From NCBI GenBank assembly GCA_029218465.1, contig JAQXRJ010000069.1, forward strand, positions 1 through 52,315: 52,315 bases of DNA, given 5' to 3'. Shown in pieces: positions 34,932 through 43,832 of this stretch. Source of the stretch: a bacterium (GTDB lineage Bacteria; Bacillota_I; Bacilli_A; RF39; UBA660). Positions within the stretch are counted from its first letter, which is position 1. Every line of letters begins with the position of its first letter. Below the pieces are notes generated by a model. It had not been told where the DNA came from, searched no databases, and saw only the letters and a list, made by a program, of their open reading frames with translations. A program made the translations under genes and the position numbers.

Positions 34932-35264
34932 ATGCTTAATCAAATTATATTGGTTGGAAGACTAGTAAGAGAACCTGAACTAAAATCTTCTGAGAATAAT
35001 AAGCAATATATGATAATTACGTTAGCTATCCCAAGATCATTTAAAAATTCTAGTGGAGAATATGACACAGATTATGTAGATTGCATTCTTTGGGATACAA
35101 CAGCTAGATCAACTAGTCAATATTGTCATAAAGGTGATATTGTTGGTATAAAAGGCAGAATACAAAGTAGAGTAGTTGAACAAGAAAATGATTCTAAAAA
35201 GTATTATACAGATATAATAGCTGAAAGAGTAACATTTTTATCTAGCAACAAGAAATCAGATTAA
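34932..35264 (+). CDS. ssb: short single-stranded DNA-binding protein
   Basis: OB-fold SSB of 110 residues: NQIILVGRLVREPELK at the start, then DYVDCILWDTTARST and GDIVGIKGRIQSR. The protein stops right after the fold with SSNKKSD. The flexible linker and acidic DDDIPF-type tip that recruit partner proteins are missing. It may be a second, SsbB-like protein rather than the main replication SSB. AAAGGAGGCG ribosome binding site; terminator overlaps its stop. Confidence 0.9.
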   Translation: MLNQIILVGRLVREPELKSSENNKQYMIITLAIPRSFKNSSGEYDTDYVDCILWDTTARSTSQYCHKGDIVGIKGRIQSRVVEQENDSKKYYTDIIAERVTFLSSNKKSD

Positions 35265-35276
35265 ATCTGATTTTTT
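35253..35276 (+). terminator. rho-independent terminator of ssb
   Basis: AAATCAGAT/ATCTGATTT, 9 bp with loop TAA, then TTT. The stem includes the ssb stop codon. The following 35277-35460 shows no gene. Confidence 0.75.
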
Positions 35277-35466
35277 AATAGTTATAAATAATTATTGGAT
35301 GCAATCAATAAACTACAAAAAACAACAGTAACTAAAGTTTAAAATTAAGCTAGTATCAGAATAAAGTTTTTTTATATAAAAAGAATTTCCTTAAGTTACT
35401 AATTAGTTAACTTACTCCTATAAAGTATTGATTTTATCTATAATTTTTGTGATGGGAGATGATAGT

Positions 35467-35823
35467 ATGACTTTATTCGGTAGTAGATTAAAACAACTTA
35501 GAAAAGATGCTCATCTTACTCAAACTCAAGTAGGAGAAAAAGTTGGAGTAACAAAGGTTAGTATTTGTTGTTATGAAAATGGTACAAGGTTACCTTCTCT
35601 TGATACGTTAGTTGACTTAGCTAATTTATTTAAAGTTGATGTTGATTACTTATTAGGAAACGATACTTATGTTGTTGCGGACAATGATTATGAGTATTCG
35701 ATTAGCATGTCAAAAGAAGAATTAGTTTTTATTAAAGAAATAAGAAAGTATAATAAGCTACACAAAGATATAGTAGCTGATCCAAAAAGGATTGCTGAAT
35801 TGATTTATAAAAAATTGAAATAA
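35467..35823 (+). CDS. XRE-family transcriptional regulator
   Basis: DNA-binding protein of 118 residues with an N-terminal helix-turn-helix of the Cro/CI type (about 1-64): FGSRLKQLRKDAHLTQ, VGEKVGVTKVSICCYENG, LVDLANLFKVDVDYLLG. The C-terminal helical part (about 75-118) probably mediates dimerisation. The start at 35467 follows GGGAG by eight bases. Targets unknown; the only close neighbour is the phosphorylase gene, separated by a terminator and a promoter. Confidence 0.88.
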   Translation: MTLFGSRLKQLRKDAHLTQTQVGEKVGVTKVSICCYENGTRLPSLDTLVDLANLFKVDVDYLLGNDTYVVADNDYEYSISMSKEELVFIKEIRKYNKLHKDIVADPKRIAELIYKKLK

Positions 35824-35847
35824 TTGTATAATTATTTCAATTTTTTT
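35811..35847 (+). terminator. rho-independent terminator of the XRE gene
   Basis: A perfect 15-bp A-T-rich stem AAAATTGAAATAATT/AATTATTTCAATTTT with loop GTAT spans the XRE stop codon and is followed by T residues. Confidence 0.75.
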
Positions 35848-35855
35848 GATATAAT
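35847..35855 (+). promoter_or_regulatory. extended -10 promoter of the phosphorylase gene
   Basis: TG-A-TATAAT begins in the last T of the terminator run of the XRE gene, 22 bases before the next start codon. Confidence 0.55.
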
Positions 35856-35877
35856 TTCTAATATAAGGAGGGGTAAA

Positions 35878-37113
35878 ATGAATTTAAATATAATTGACAT
35901 AATAAACAAAAAAAGACTTTCAGAAGAATTGACAAAGGAAGAGTTAGAATATTCTTTTAATGGATATTTGAAAGGTATAATAACAGATTATCAAATGAGT
36001 GCACTTTTGATGGCAATTTGTATAAATGATATGAGTGATGAAGAAATTTATAATTTAACAGATATATTTATTAATAGTGGAGATATACTAGATTTATCAA
36101 AGGTTTCTGGAATAAAAGTTGATAAACATTCGACGGGTGGAGTAGGTGATAAAACAACCTTAATTGTTGCCCCTATAGTCGCATCATGTGGTGTTAAAAT
36201 TGCTAAAATGAGTGGTAGAGGGCTTGGATTTACTGGTGGAACTATTGATAAACTTGAAAGTATAAAAGGATTTAATACAACGTTATCAAAAGAACAGTTT
36301 ATTAATCAATTAAACAACATTAATGTAGCGATTTCAAGTCAAACAGAAAATCTTACTCCTTTAGATAAAAAAATATATGAATTGAGAGATGTTACTGCAA
36401 CAACAGAATCAATTCCTCTTATTGCAGTTAGTATTATGAGTAAAAAAATTGCAAGTGGTGCAGATAAAATATTAATAGATATAAAAGTAGGTAGTGGAGC
36501 ACTTATAAAAAGTACAAAAGATGCAAATAGACTAAGTAAAATAATGATTAAAATAGGAAAAAAGTATAATAAAGAGACAAGAACTATAATTACAGATATG
36601 GATTCACCTTTAGGAAAAAGTGTTGGAAATACTTTGGAGGTATTAGAGGCATTTGAAATACTTATGGGAAAAGAAAAAAGCTATTTATATCATGTATCAA
36701 CAATTCTTGCAGCAAACTTAATAAGTATGGCTAAAGGTATAACAACAGAAGAAGCATTAAAAGAAGTAGAAATTGTAATAAATAATAAAGATGCATTTTA
36801 TAAATTGATAGAATTAATAAAAGCACAAGGTGGTGACATAAGTACATTAAAGATTAGTGATAATGTAATACCAATAAGAAGTAATAAAACAGGTACATTA
36901 AAAAGAATTGATGCATACAAAATAGGAATTCTATCAAGAAATTTAGGTGCAGGCAGAATAACAAAAGAAGATAAGATAGACTATACTGTAGGAATAGTTT
37001 TAAATAAATTTTTAGGTGCTGTAATAAATAAGGGAGATATACTTTGCTATTTATATGTAAATGAAGAATCTAAATATAGTGAACAAGAAGTATTAGATTG
37101 TTTTGAAATATAA
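35878..37113 (+). CDS. pdp: pyrimidine-nucleoside phosphorylase
   Basis: Nucleoside phosphorylase family 2, 411 residues, cleaving uridine or thymidine with phosphate for base salvage and pentose use. Motifs: KVDKHSTGGVGDKTTL, KMSGRGLGFTGGTIDKLES (the phosphate and pyrimidine site), LRDVTATTESIPLI, and KVGSGALIKS. The start at 35878 follows AAGGAGGGG. The ribose phosphate released could feed the phosphoketolase encoded at 16719. The PrsW-like gene overlaps by one base. Confidence 0.93.
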   Translation: MNLNIIDIINKKRLSEELTKEELEYSFNGYLKGIITDYQMSALLMAICINDMSDEEIYNLTDIFINSGDILDLSKVSGIKVDKHSTGGVGDKTTLIVAPIVASCGVKIAKMSGRGLGFTGGTIDKLESIKGFNTTLSKEQFINQLNNINVAISSQTENLTPLDKKIYELRDVTATTESIPLIAVSIMSKKIASGADKILIDIKVGSGALIKSTKDANRLSKIMIKIGKKYNKETRTIITDMDSPLGKSVGNTLEVLEAFEILMGKEKSYLYHVSTILAANLISMAKGITTEEALKEVEIVINNKDAFYKLIELIKAQGGDISTLKISDNVIPIRSNKTGTLKRIDAYKIGILSRNLGAGRITKEDKIDYTVGIVLNKFLGAVINKGDILCYLYVNEESKYSEQEVLDCFEI

Positions 37114-37826
37114 TGATGAAATATTATTATGTAATACTATTTATTTTATCTATTTTACCTTCATCAATAATATTAAAAATAATTTATGATAGAGATGATA
37201 ACAAAGAGTCTAAAGCATTATTAATAATTCTATTTGGACTTGGAATAATGTCTTGCTTATTAACTACTATACTTGACATATTTTTAGATGTTGTATCAAC
37301 TAATTATCACAATTTAATTAATAATTATAGCGAAAACATTTTAAAAACTTTTGCTTATGCTTTTTTTAGTATTGCACTAATAGAAGAATTTTCAAAGTGG
37401 ATTTTAAATTTTATTGTAATATGGAGACATAAAGAGTTTGATGAAAAATATGATTCAATCGTTTATTCATGTTTTTCAAGTCTAGGATTTGCGACTTTTG
37501 AAAATTGTCTATATGTAATATCAAATGGAATGAAAATAGCTTTTCTAAGAGGTATTTTTTCAGTTCCTGCACATGCTATGTTTGGAATTATATCAGGTTA
37601 TTATATAGGAAATGCAAGAGATTACTTTATAAAAAATAATAAGCCTAAGTGTAGATTAAGTATAATAATTAGTTTGGCTTTTCCTATTATATTACACACT
37701 ATCTATGATTTTTTAATTTTGTTACATAACAATATATCTATAATATTATTTATACCTTTTATGATATTATTATATATAAATGCAATAGATAAAGTTACTA
37801 AAAGTTCAAAAAAAATTATTCGATAA
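37113..37826 (+). CDS. PrsW-family intramembrane protease-like protein
   Basis: Membrane protein of 237 residues with about seven helices and the PrsW/CPBP-like metal motifs: ALIEEFSKW (EExxK, about residues 88-96), FATFENCLY (ExxxY), VPAHAMFG (H) and HTIYDF (H). PrsW in Bacillus starts cleavage of the anti-sigma factor RsiW; no sigma or anti-sigma gene is seen here. The start overlaps the phosphorylase stop (TAATG) and its end overlaps the convergent vanY gene by 11 bases. Confidence 0.8.
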   Translation: MMKYYYVILFILSILPSSIILKIIYDRDDNKESKALLIILFGLGIMSCLLTTILDIFLDVVSTNYHNLINNYSENILKTFAYAFFSIALIEEFSKWILNFIVIWRHKEFDEKYDSIVYSCFSSLGFATFENCLYVISNGMKIAFLRGIFSVPAHAMFGIISGYYIGNARDYFIKNNKPKCRLSIIISLAFPIILHTIYDFLILLHNNISIILFIPFMILLYINAIDKVTKSSKKIIR

Positions 37827-38577
37827 ACATGGCATAATATTCTTCGAATGTTATGTCATGTTTTTTCATATATGAAGAAATTTCAATGCCAACATATCTA
37901 TAATGCCAAGATTCAAAAGTATATCCAGTTATGTATTCTTTTTCTTTAGGGTATCGAAGTATAAAACCATATTTATATGCATTATCTATCATCCATTTGT
38001 ATTCAGCTGTCTTTTCAAAGTCTGTATAAGGTAAAATTCCATTGCTAACATCAACTGCAAGTCCTGTTTGATGTTCTGAATATCCTGGTCTTGCTGAATA
38101 GGTATCAGCATTTTGAATGCCATCTAATTTTACATAACTATTATATATTTTTGATTGATAGCTATAGCTTCTATATCCTGATATTGCAACTATATTAAGT
38201 TTGCTTTTTAAAGCCTCTTTTTTTAAATTATTAAAAGCAATACTTGCAACTTCTTGCATACTGGTATAATCAATATTAACTAAATTATTTGGTGTATATT
38301 CTTTATTCAAATAATTATACTTATTAACAAGTACATAAGTAGTATCTATATTATTTGATAAAGCTGTATTGTTGTAAAATGGCCTATATATACCAATATT
38401 CACTTCATTAATTATAGTGTAATTACTTTTGTTGCTATTTCTTTTTTTATATTCAATGTACCTTTCTTTGTTATATTCTTTATAAAATGGAAGCTTACTA
38501 AATTCGTTAGAAACTTCTTTTGAACATCCTAAAAATATAAAAAATAAAATAATTATTATCGTTATTATTTTCCTCAA
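37816..38577 (-). CDS. VanY-type D,D-carboxypeptidase lipoprotein
   Basis: Zinc peptidase trimming the terminal D-Ala of peptidoglycan stems. A lipoprotein signal (FFIFLGC) anchors it outside. The M15B domain shows SGYRSYSYQSKIY, the zinc motif SEHQTGLAVDV (SxHxxGxAxD) and the closing ESWHYRYVG (ExxH). The start is the TTG at 38577, six bases after GAGGTG; the longer frame from 38607 has no binding site. 253 residues. Divergent from dacF, so two different D,D-carboxypeptidases sit side by side. Confidence 0.88.
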   Translation of the reverse strand: MRKIITIIIILFFIFLGCSKEVSNEFSKLPFYKEYNKERYIEYKKRNSNKSNYTIINEVNIGIYRPFYNNTALSNNIDTTYVLVNKYNYLNKEYTPNNLVNIDYTSMQEVASIAFNNLKKEALKSKLNIVAISGYRSYSYQSKIYNSYVKLDGIQNADTYSARPGYSEHQTGLAVDVSNGILPYTDFEKTAEYKWMIDNAYKYGFILRYPKEKEYITGYTFESWHYRYVGIEISSYMKKHDITFEEYYAMFIE

Positions 38578-38656
38578 AAGGTTCACCTCAATTAATATTA
38601 TGTCCAATTTTGTTATATATTTTAAAAAATATTCATATTAATTAATAGGTGAATTT

Positions 38657-39802
38657 ATGAAAAAGTTGTTTTTATTTATGTTTTTATTATTTGTATTTTG
38701 TACTAGAGTAAGTGCTGAAGATAATATTATTCCAAATGCTAAGAGCGGAGTATTAATGGAGGCATCAAGTGGTACAATTTTATTTGAAAAAAATAAAGAT
38801 GATAAAATGGCAGTTGCATCAATGACAAAGATGATTGCTCAAATAATAATATTAGAGAATATAGAAAATGGTAATTTAAGTTGGGATGAAGTTGTAACTG
38901 CAAGTTCTAATGCATCAGGAATGGGCGGTTCTCAAATATATTTGCAAACTGGTGAAAAAATGACAGTAAGAGACTTAATGAAAGGCATAACTATGGCAAG
39001 TGCAAATGATGCAACTGTTGCTATGGCTGAGAGAATTTCAGGAACAGAAGAAGCTTTTGTTAAACTAATGAATGAAAAAGCTAAAAGCATAGGTCTGAAA
39101 AACACAGTCTTTAAAAATTGTACGGGACTTGATGAAGAAGGACATTATTCAACTGCTTACGATATGGCATTAATTGCTAAAGAATTGATAAGTCATGAAA
39201 AAATATTTGAATTTTCATCGATATATGAAGACTATTTAAGAATAGATACTCAGAATAAATTTTGGCTTGTTAATACAAATAAATTAGTAAGATTTTACGA
39301 AGGAGCAGATGGATTAAAAACAGGATTTACTGATAATGCTAAATATTGTATGGCAGTAACTGCTAAAAGAGATAATATGAGACTTATTGCTATAGTATTA
39401 GGAGAAAACAGTGGTAAGGTAAGAAATGCTGAAACAATGGAACTATTAGATTATGGATATAATTTATATAAAGTAGATTTAGTTAAGTCAAAAGATGATA
39501 AAGTTGGTACAATAAAGATAGATAAAGCATCAAAAAAAGAAATAGATGTATATCCAAAAGAAGATATAACTATTCTTGGAAAGAAGTCAGATGTTAGTAT
39601 AAATTATGATATAGAATTAAAGCAAATTGATTTTAAGATACCTTTAAAAAAAGGTTCTAAAGTTGGAACAATAATGGTAAAAAACGGTAATAAAAAAATA
39701 AAAGAAGTTGATGCTATTATAAATGAAGACATAATGAAGTTAGGATTGATAAAATTAATACTTAATACAATGTCAGATATTTTAAGTGGAAATTTATTAT
39801 AA
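38657..39802 (+). CDS. dacF: D-alanyl-D-alanine carboxypeptidase (PBP5/DacF family)
   Basis: Serine-type penicillin-binding protein of 381 residues. Signal peptide 1-20; the active-site motifs SMTK (S55-K58), SAN (115-117) and KTG (221-223); then the C-terminal PBP5-like beta domain (about 265-350); finally a hydrophobic C-terminal helix IKLILNTMSDIL for membrane association. It removes terminal D-Ala and so limits cross-linking. AGGTGA ribosome binding site. Confidence 0.93.
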   Translation: MKKLFLFMFLLFVFCTRVSAEDNIIPNAKSGVLMEASSGTILFEKNKDDKMAVASMTKMIAQIIILENIENGNLSWDEVVTASSNASGMGGSQIYLQTGEKMTVRDLMKGITMASANDATVAMAERISGTEEAFVKLMNEKAKSIGLKNTVFKNCTGLDEEGHYSTAYDMALIAKELISHEKIFEFSSIYEDYLRIDTQNKFWLVNTNKLVRFYEGADGLKTGFTDNAKYCMAVTAKRDNMRLIAIVLGENSGKVRNAETMELLDYGYNLYKVDLVKSKDDKVGTIKIDKASKKEIDVYPKEDITILGKKSDVSINYDIELKQIDFKIPLKKGSKVGTIMVKNGNKKIKEVDAIINEDIMKLGLIKLILNTMSDILSGNLL

Positions 39803-39813
39803 TTATAATAATG

Positions 39814-39849
39814 AATGAGCATATAAAAAAATATGTTTCATTTTTTTTT
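39814..39849 (+). terminator. rho-independent terminator of dacF
   Basis: AATGA-G-CATAT/ATATG-TT-TCATT stem (interior loop) followed by seven or more T, 12 bases after the dacF stop. Confidence 0.6.
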
Positions 39850-39899
39850 GAAAATTTGATAATAATTGTTATAGACAATAGTAAACTTAAATGAAAATA

Positions 39900-39928
39900 T
39901 TGATAAATATGACTATTTATGGTATTAT
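39900..39928 (+). promoter_or_regulatory. promoter of the MacB-like gene
   Basis: TTGATA (39900-39905) and TATTAT (39923-39928), 17-base spacer, plus an extended -10 TG-G directly before TATTAT. Confidence 0.65.
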
Positions 39929-39960
39929 CTAAAACGTTAACTTTTTTAAGAGGTGATAAT

Positions 39961-42900
39961 ATGCTAGAGATTAAAAACGTTTCAAAAGTATATGAAACAG
40001 AAGATTTAAAGCAAATAGCATTAGATAAAGTAAGTATTAATTTTAGAGAATGTGAGTTTACAGCAATACTTGGACCATCTGGTTCTGGAAAAACAACATT
40101 ATTAAATATAATTGGAGGACTTGATCACTATACGTCTGGAGATTTGATTATTAATGAAATAAGCACAAAAAAATATAAGGATTCAGACTGGGATAGTTAT
40201 AGAAATCATAGAATCGGATTTGTATTTCAAAACTACAATTTAATAGGACATCAAACTATTTTATCAAATGTTTTACTTGCATTAAAATTATCAGGAATCT
40301 CCAAAAAAGAAGCAACAAATCTTGCTAAAAAAGCTTTAAAAGATGTTGGACTTGAAAAACATATTAATAAAAGACCAAATCAATTATCTGGTGGTCAAAT
40401 GCAAAGAGTTGCAATAGCAAGAGCTCTTGTAAATAATCCAGATATATTATTAGCAGATGAACCAACAGGAGCATTAGATTCTGAAACAAGCGTACAAATA
40501 ATGAATTTATTGAAGAAAATATCAAAAGATAAACTTGTAATAATGGTTACACATAATCCAGAACTTGCTCACGAATATTCTAATAGAATTATAACATTAA
40601 AAGATGGAAAAATAACATCAGATACTAATCCATATGACGGAAAAAAAGAATCCAAAAAGATGAAGAAAGACAAAAAAGATAAAATTGAAAAAACATCAAT
40701 GTCATTTAAAACTGCACTAGGATTATCTTTTAATAACTTAATGACAAAAAAAGGAAGAACTATATTAGTCTCATTTGCAGGTTCAATTGGAATAATAGGA
40801 ATTGCACTTATATTATCTTTATCTACAGGATTTCAAAATTATATAAATAAAATACAAGAAGATACATTATCATCATATCCACTTACTATTACACAAGAAT
40901 CAACTGATATTACTGGAATGCTTTTATCTATGACAACTGGAAATAATGAAAATAATGGAAGCAATAAAGTAATTGAACAACAATATATAACATCAATGTT
41001 TTCTAATATAAAAGCAAATGACTTAAAAAGCTTTAAAAAATATTTAGAAAATAATTATAATAACATCAAAAATGATATATCATCGATAAAATATTCTTAT
41101 AATATAGATCCATTAATTTATACTATTGATAGTGAAAACAACTTAGCTAAGGTAAATCCAAGTAGTTTATTCTCGGCAATATATGGCTCTAGTATGCTAA
41201 GCTCATACTCATCGCTTGCTTCTGTTTACACGCAAATTGTAGATGATAAAAAATCTTTAGAAGAATCATATGATGTTTTGGCTGGAAAATGGCCTGAAAA
41301 ATATAATGAAATGGTAGTAGTTTTATCAGAACCAAATAGTATTTCTGATTTACTTGTGTACTCTTTGGGACTAAGAGACAATAGAGAACTTACAAATATA
41401 ATTAATAAATTAATGACTGGTGAGGCAGTACAAATTAATAATGAACCACTTGAATTAACTTATGAAGATTTATTAGACGTAAATTTAAAACTTATTATGC
41501 CATCTGATACTTATAAATATAATAGTAAATATAAAATTTATGAAGATATGAGTGAAGATGAATCTTATATGAGAAATTTATATAAAAACGCTGTCGACTT
41601 AAAAATAGTAGGAGTAGTTACCTCTAAGCCAGGGGTAACATCATTGGCATTAAATCCTGGTGTTGCATATACATCTGATTTAATAGATTACATAATTGAT
41701 TATGCACAAGATAGTGAAATAGTAAAAAAACAACTAGAAAATGAAGAAATAGATGTATTTTCTAACACAAGATTTGATTCTAAAAATTCTAAGTCAAATC
41801 TAGATTTTTCCAAATTAGTAAGCGTTGATCAAAATAAATTAAAATCAGCTTTCAATATGGATATTAGTAAAGAAAAACTTGTAAGTATGACCTCTTTATA
41901 TATGGAAGAAATTAATAATGCAATAACAACCGATTTGACACCTGCGAAAGATTCTTTTAATAGCAATTTTATAAGTCTTTCTAAGGGAATGTTTGATAGT
42001 ATAAAAGACAAAGTAAGTATGAGTGATGCTGAAAATGTAGTAAATAGTTATTTAAACTTAAAGCAGACAAAAAATATACTATCAAAATTAGAAAAAGAAT
42101 ATGTATTGCCAAGTGAAACGTTTAAAACAACATATAAAGGTTTACTACAGGGACTTCTTCAAACATACATAAGTGCATATTATATGTTTGATCAATCCTT
42201 AACAGAAGATATTAACAACATAACTGCCGTAGTTAATGATGAAATCGTCAATACTGTTTTGTCTTCTTATATGGATAATACCGCCATTATGGGTACTAGT
42301 GAAACAATGGCTAAATATATGACTGAAGCATTAATGAAAAAGACTATTTTAACAAAAGTAGGAGAAATGACAACAAAATTAACAGAAACAATTGCATCAT
42401 CTTTAAAAGTTGATGAAAAAATAATTGCAAGTGCATTTAAAATAAATATAAATGAATCTGAATTGTCAAGAGTAATGAATACAATGATGACTAACACAGA
42501 CTCAAATGCAACAGTTAATTTAAGTTCTTTAGGATATCAAGATAAAGATGAACCAACTTATATTTCATTTTATTTCAATAGTTTTGATGGCAAAGAAAAA
42601 TTCTTATCATTTATAGATTCGTATAACGATTTAATGAAAAGTGATAATAATGAAGATAAAGTAATCAATTATTCAGACACAACAGGAATACTAATGGATT
42701 CAGTTAAAACAATAGTAAATGCAGTTACTTATGTGTTAATAGCATTTGTATCAGTATCACTTGTGGTATCTTCTATTATGATAGGTATAATAACTTATAT
42801 ATCAGTGTATGAAAGAACAAAAGAAATAGGTATATTAAGAGCAATAGGAGCATCGAAACATAATATTTCATCTATATTTAATGCTGAAACTTTTATAATT

Positions 42901-43128
42901 GGATTATTATCAGGTGCAATAGGTATAGGAATAACTTATTCAATAATACCTATAATAAATATTATAATTCACCACTTTATAGGAAATATTCCATTAAATG
43001 CAAAGTTTGGTGTAATTAGTGCAATCATACTTGTAGTTCTAAGCATTGTGTTAACTTTAATAGGAGGATTAATACCTTCTAGAAAAGCGTCAAAAAAAGA
43101 TCCTGTTGAGGCGTTAAGAAGTGAATAA
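39961..43128 (+). CDS. MacB-like ABC transporter: ATPase fused to FtsX-type permease
   Basis: A single 1055-residue chain. ATPase about 1-235: Walker A GPSGSGKTT, signature LSGGQMQRVAIARAL, Walker B ILLADEPTGALD, H-loop VTHNPEL. A lysine-rich linker follows. Then comes an FtsX/MacB permease with TM1 at about 262-288, an unusually large extracytoplasmic domain of about 630 residues, and three TMs at about 920-1050 with YERTKEIGILRAIGAS and the closing PSRKASKKDPVEALRSE. Such mechanotransmission ABC proteins export peptides or lipoproteins or signal across the membrane. No adaptor gene adjoins. The start at 39961 follows GAGGTGAT. Confidence 0.92.
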   Translation: MLEIKNVSKVYETEDLKQIALDKVSINFRECEFTAILGPSGSGKTTLLNIIGGLDHYTSGDLIINEISTKKYKDSDWDSYRNHRIGFVFQNYNLIGHQTILSNVLLALKLSGISKKEATNLAKKALKDVGLEKHINKRPNQLSGGQMQRVAIARALVNNPDILLADEPTGALDSETSVQIMNLLKKISKDKLVIMVTHNPELAHEYSNRIITLKDGKITSDTNPYDGKKESKKMKKDKKDKIEKTSMSFKTALGLSFNNLMTKKGRTILVSFAGSIGIIGIALILSLSTGFQNYINKIQEDTLSSYPLTITQESTDITGMLLSMTTGNNENNGSNKVIEQQYITSMFSNIKANDLKSFKKYLENNYNNIKNDISSIKYSYNIDPLIYTIDSENNLAKVNPSSLFSAIYGSSMLSSYSSLASVYTQIVDDKKSLEESYDVLAGKWPEKYNEMVVVLSEPNSISDLLVYSLGLRDNRELTNIINKLMTGEAVQINNEPLELTYEDLLDVNLKLIMPSDTYKYNSKYKIYEDMSEDESYMRNLYKNAVDLKIVGVVTSKPGVTSLALNPGVAYTSDLIDYIIDYAQDSEIVKKQLENEEIDVFSNTRFDSKNSKSNLDFSKLVSVDQNKLKSAFNMDISKEKLVSMTSLYMEEINNAITTDLTPAKDSFNSNFISLSKGMFDSIKDKVSMSDAENVVNSYLNLKQTKNILSKLEKEYVLPSETFKTTYKGLLQGLLQTYISAYYMFDQSLTEDINNITAVVNDEIVNTVLSSYMDNTAIMGTSETMAKYMTEALMKKTILTKVGEMTTKLTETIASSLKVDEKIIASAFKININESELSRVMNTMMTNTDSNATVNLSSLGYQDKDEPTYISFYFNSFDGKEKFLSFIDSYNDLMKSDNNEDKVINYSDTTGILMDSVKTIVNAVTYVLIAFVSVSLVVSSIMIGIITYISVYERTKEIGILRAIGASKHNISSIFNAETFIIGLLSGAIGIGITYSIIPIINIIIHHFIGNIPLNAKFGVISAIILVVLSIVLTLIGGLIPSRKASKKDPVEALRSE

Positions 43129-43145
43129 AATATTGTAATTAAAAA

Positions 43146-43171
43146 CGAGATAAAATTTATTATCTCTTTTA
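43146..43171 (+). terminator. rho-independent terminator of the MacB-like gene
   Basis: GAGATAA/TTATCTC with a 6-base loop and a T tail, 18 bases after the stop codon. Confidence 0.75.
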
Positions 43172-43186
43172 ATTTATGACAAAAAG

Positions 43187-43195
43187 TGATATAAT
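43187..43195 (+). promoter_or_regulatory. extended -10 promoter of the DUF308-YbaK pair
   Basis: TG-A-TATAAT about 25 bases before the DUF308 start codon. Confidence 0.55.
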
Positions 43196-43220
43196 CTTTG
43201 AAGAAAGAAGGTAAATAATT

Positions 43221-43832
43221 ATGAAAGACTTATTTAAAAAAGTATATACAGCTTCATTTATTTCATCAATGATGTTTTTAATATTTGGAATACTTTTAAT
43301 AATACAAACAGAAAGTGTAATCAAAACTATATCATTGTTTATAGGAACAATATTATTAGTAATAGGAATTTTTCCTATAGTGAATTATTTTAGAAATAGA
43401 ATGCATAATTTGCTATCAAATGCAGGTTTATTATATGGAATATTTAGTGTGGTGGCAGGTATTATAATTATAATTAATAGCAATCTTTTGGCAACTATAA
43501 TTCCTGTATTAACAGGAGTTTGGATGATAGTAAATAGTGTTAATAAAATACAACTTTCTATGCAACTAAGAGATAACAATATTGGTAGTTGGATTATATC
43601 GTTTATTTTTGCTATTATAATACTTATTTGTGGTTCATTTTTAATAATTAATCCACTAAGAGTGGCATTTTCAATCAGTAAAATGGTAGGAATAATAATA
43701 ACTATATATGCATTACTTGATATTTTAGATACAATATACATAAAAATAAAATCAAAAGAGATAAAAGATCAAATCATAGAGGTAGAAATAAATGAGTCTA
43801 GAAACAGTAAAAAAACATCTAAAGAAATATAA
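43221..43832 (+). CDS. DUF308/HdeD-like membrane protein
   Basis: A 203-residue protein with six transmembrane helices arranged as three DUF308 pairs (for example LIFGILLII, IGIFPIV, VVAGIIIIIN, LTGVWMIVNSV), typical of HdeD-like proteins. The C-terminal tail is charged and extends past the start of the next gene. Function unknown; E. coli HdeD is linked to acid resistance. AAGAAGG ribosome binding site. Confidence 0.75.
   Translation: MKDLFKKVYTASFISSMMFLIFGILLIIQTESVIKTISLFIGTILLVIGIFPIVNYFRNRMHNLLSNAGLLYGIFSVVAGIIIIINSNLLATIIPVLTGVWMIVNSVNKIQLSMQLRDNNIGSWIISFIFAIIILICGSFLIINPLRVAFSISKMVGIIITIYALLDILDTIYIKIKSKEIKDQIIEVEINESRNSKKTSKEI

Noticed and set aside
35467-35823. XRE regulator plus ssb as a prophage fragment
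   Set aside because: No integrase, capsid, holin or attachment repeats nearby; base composition is like the rest.
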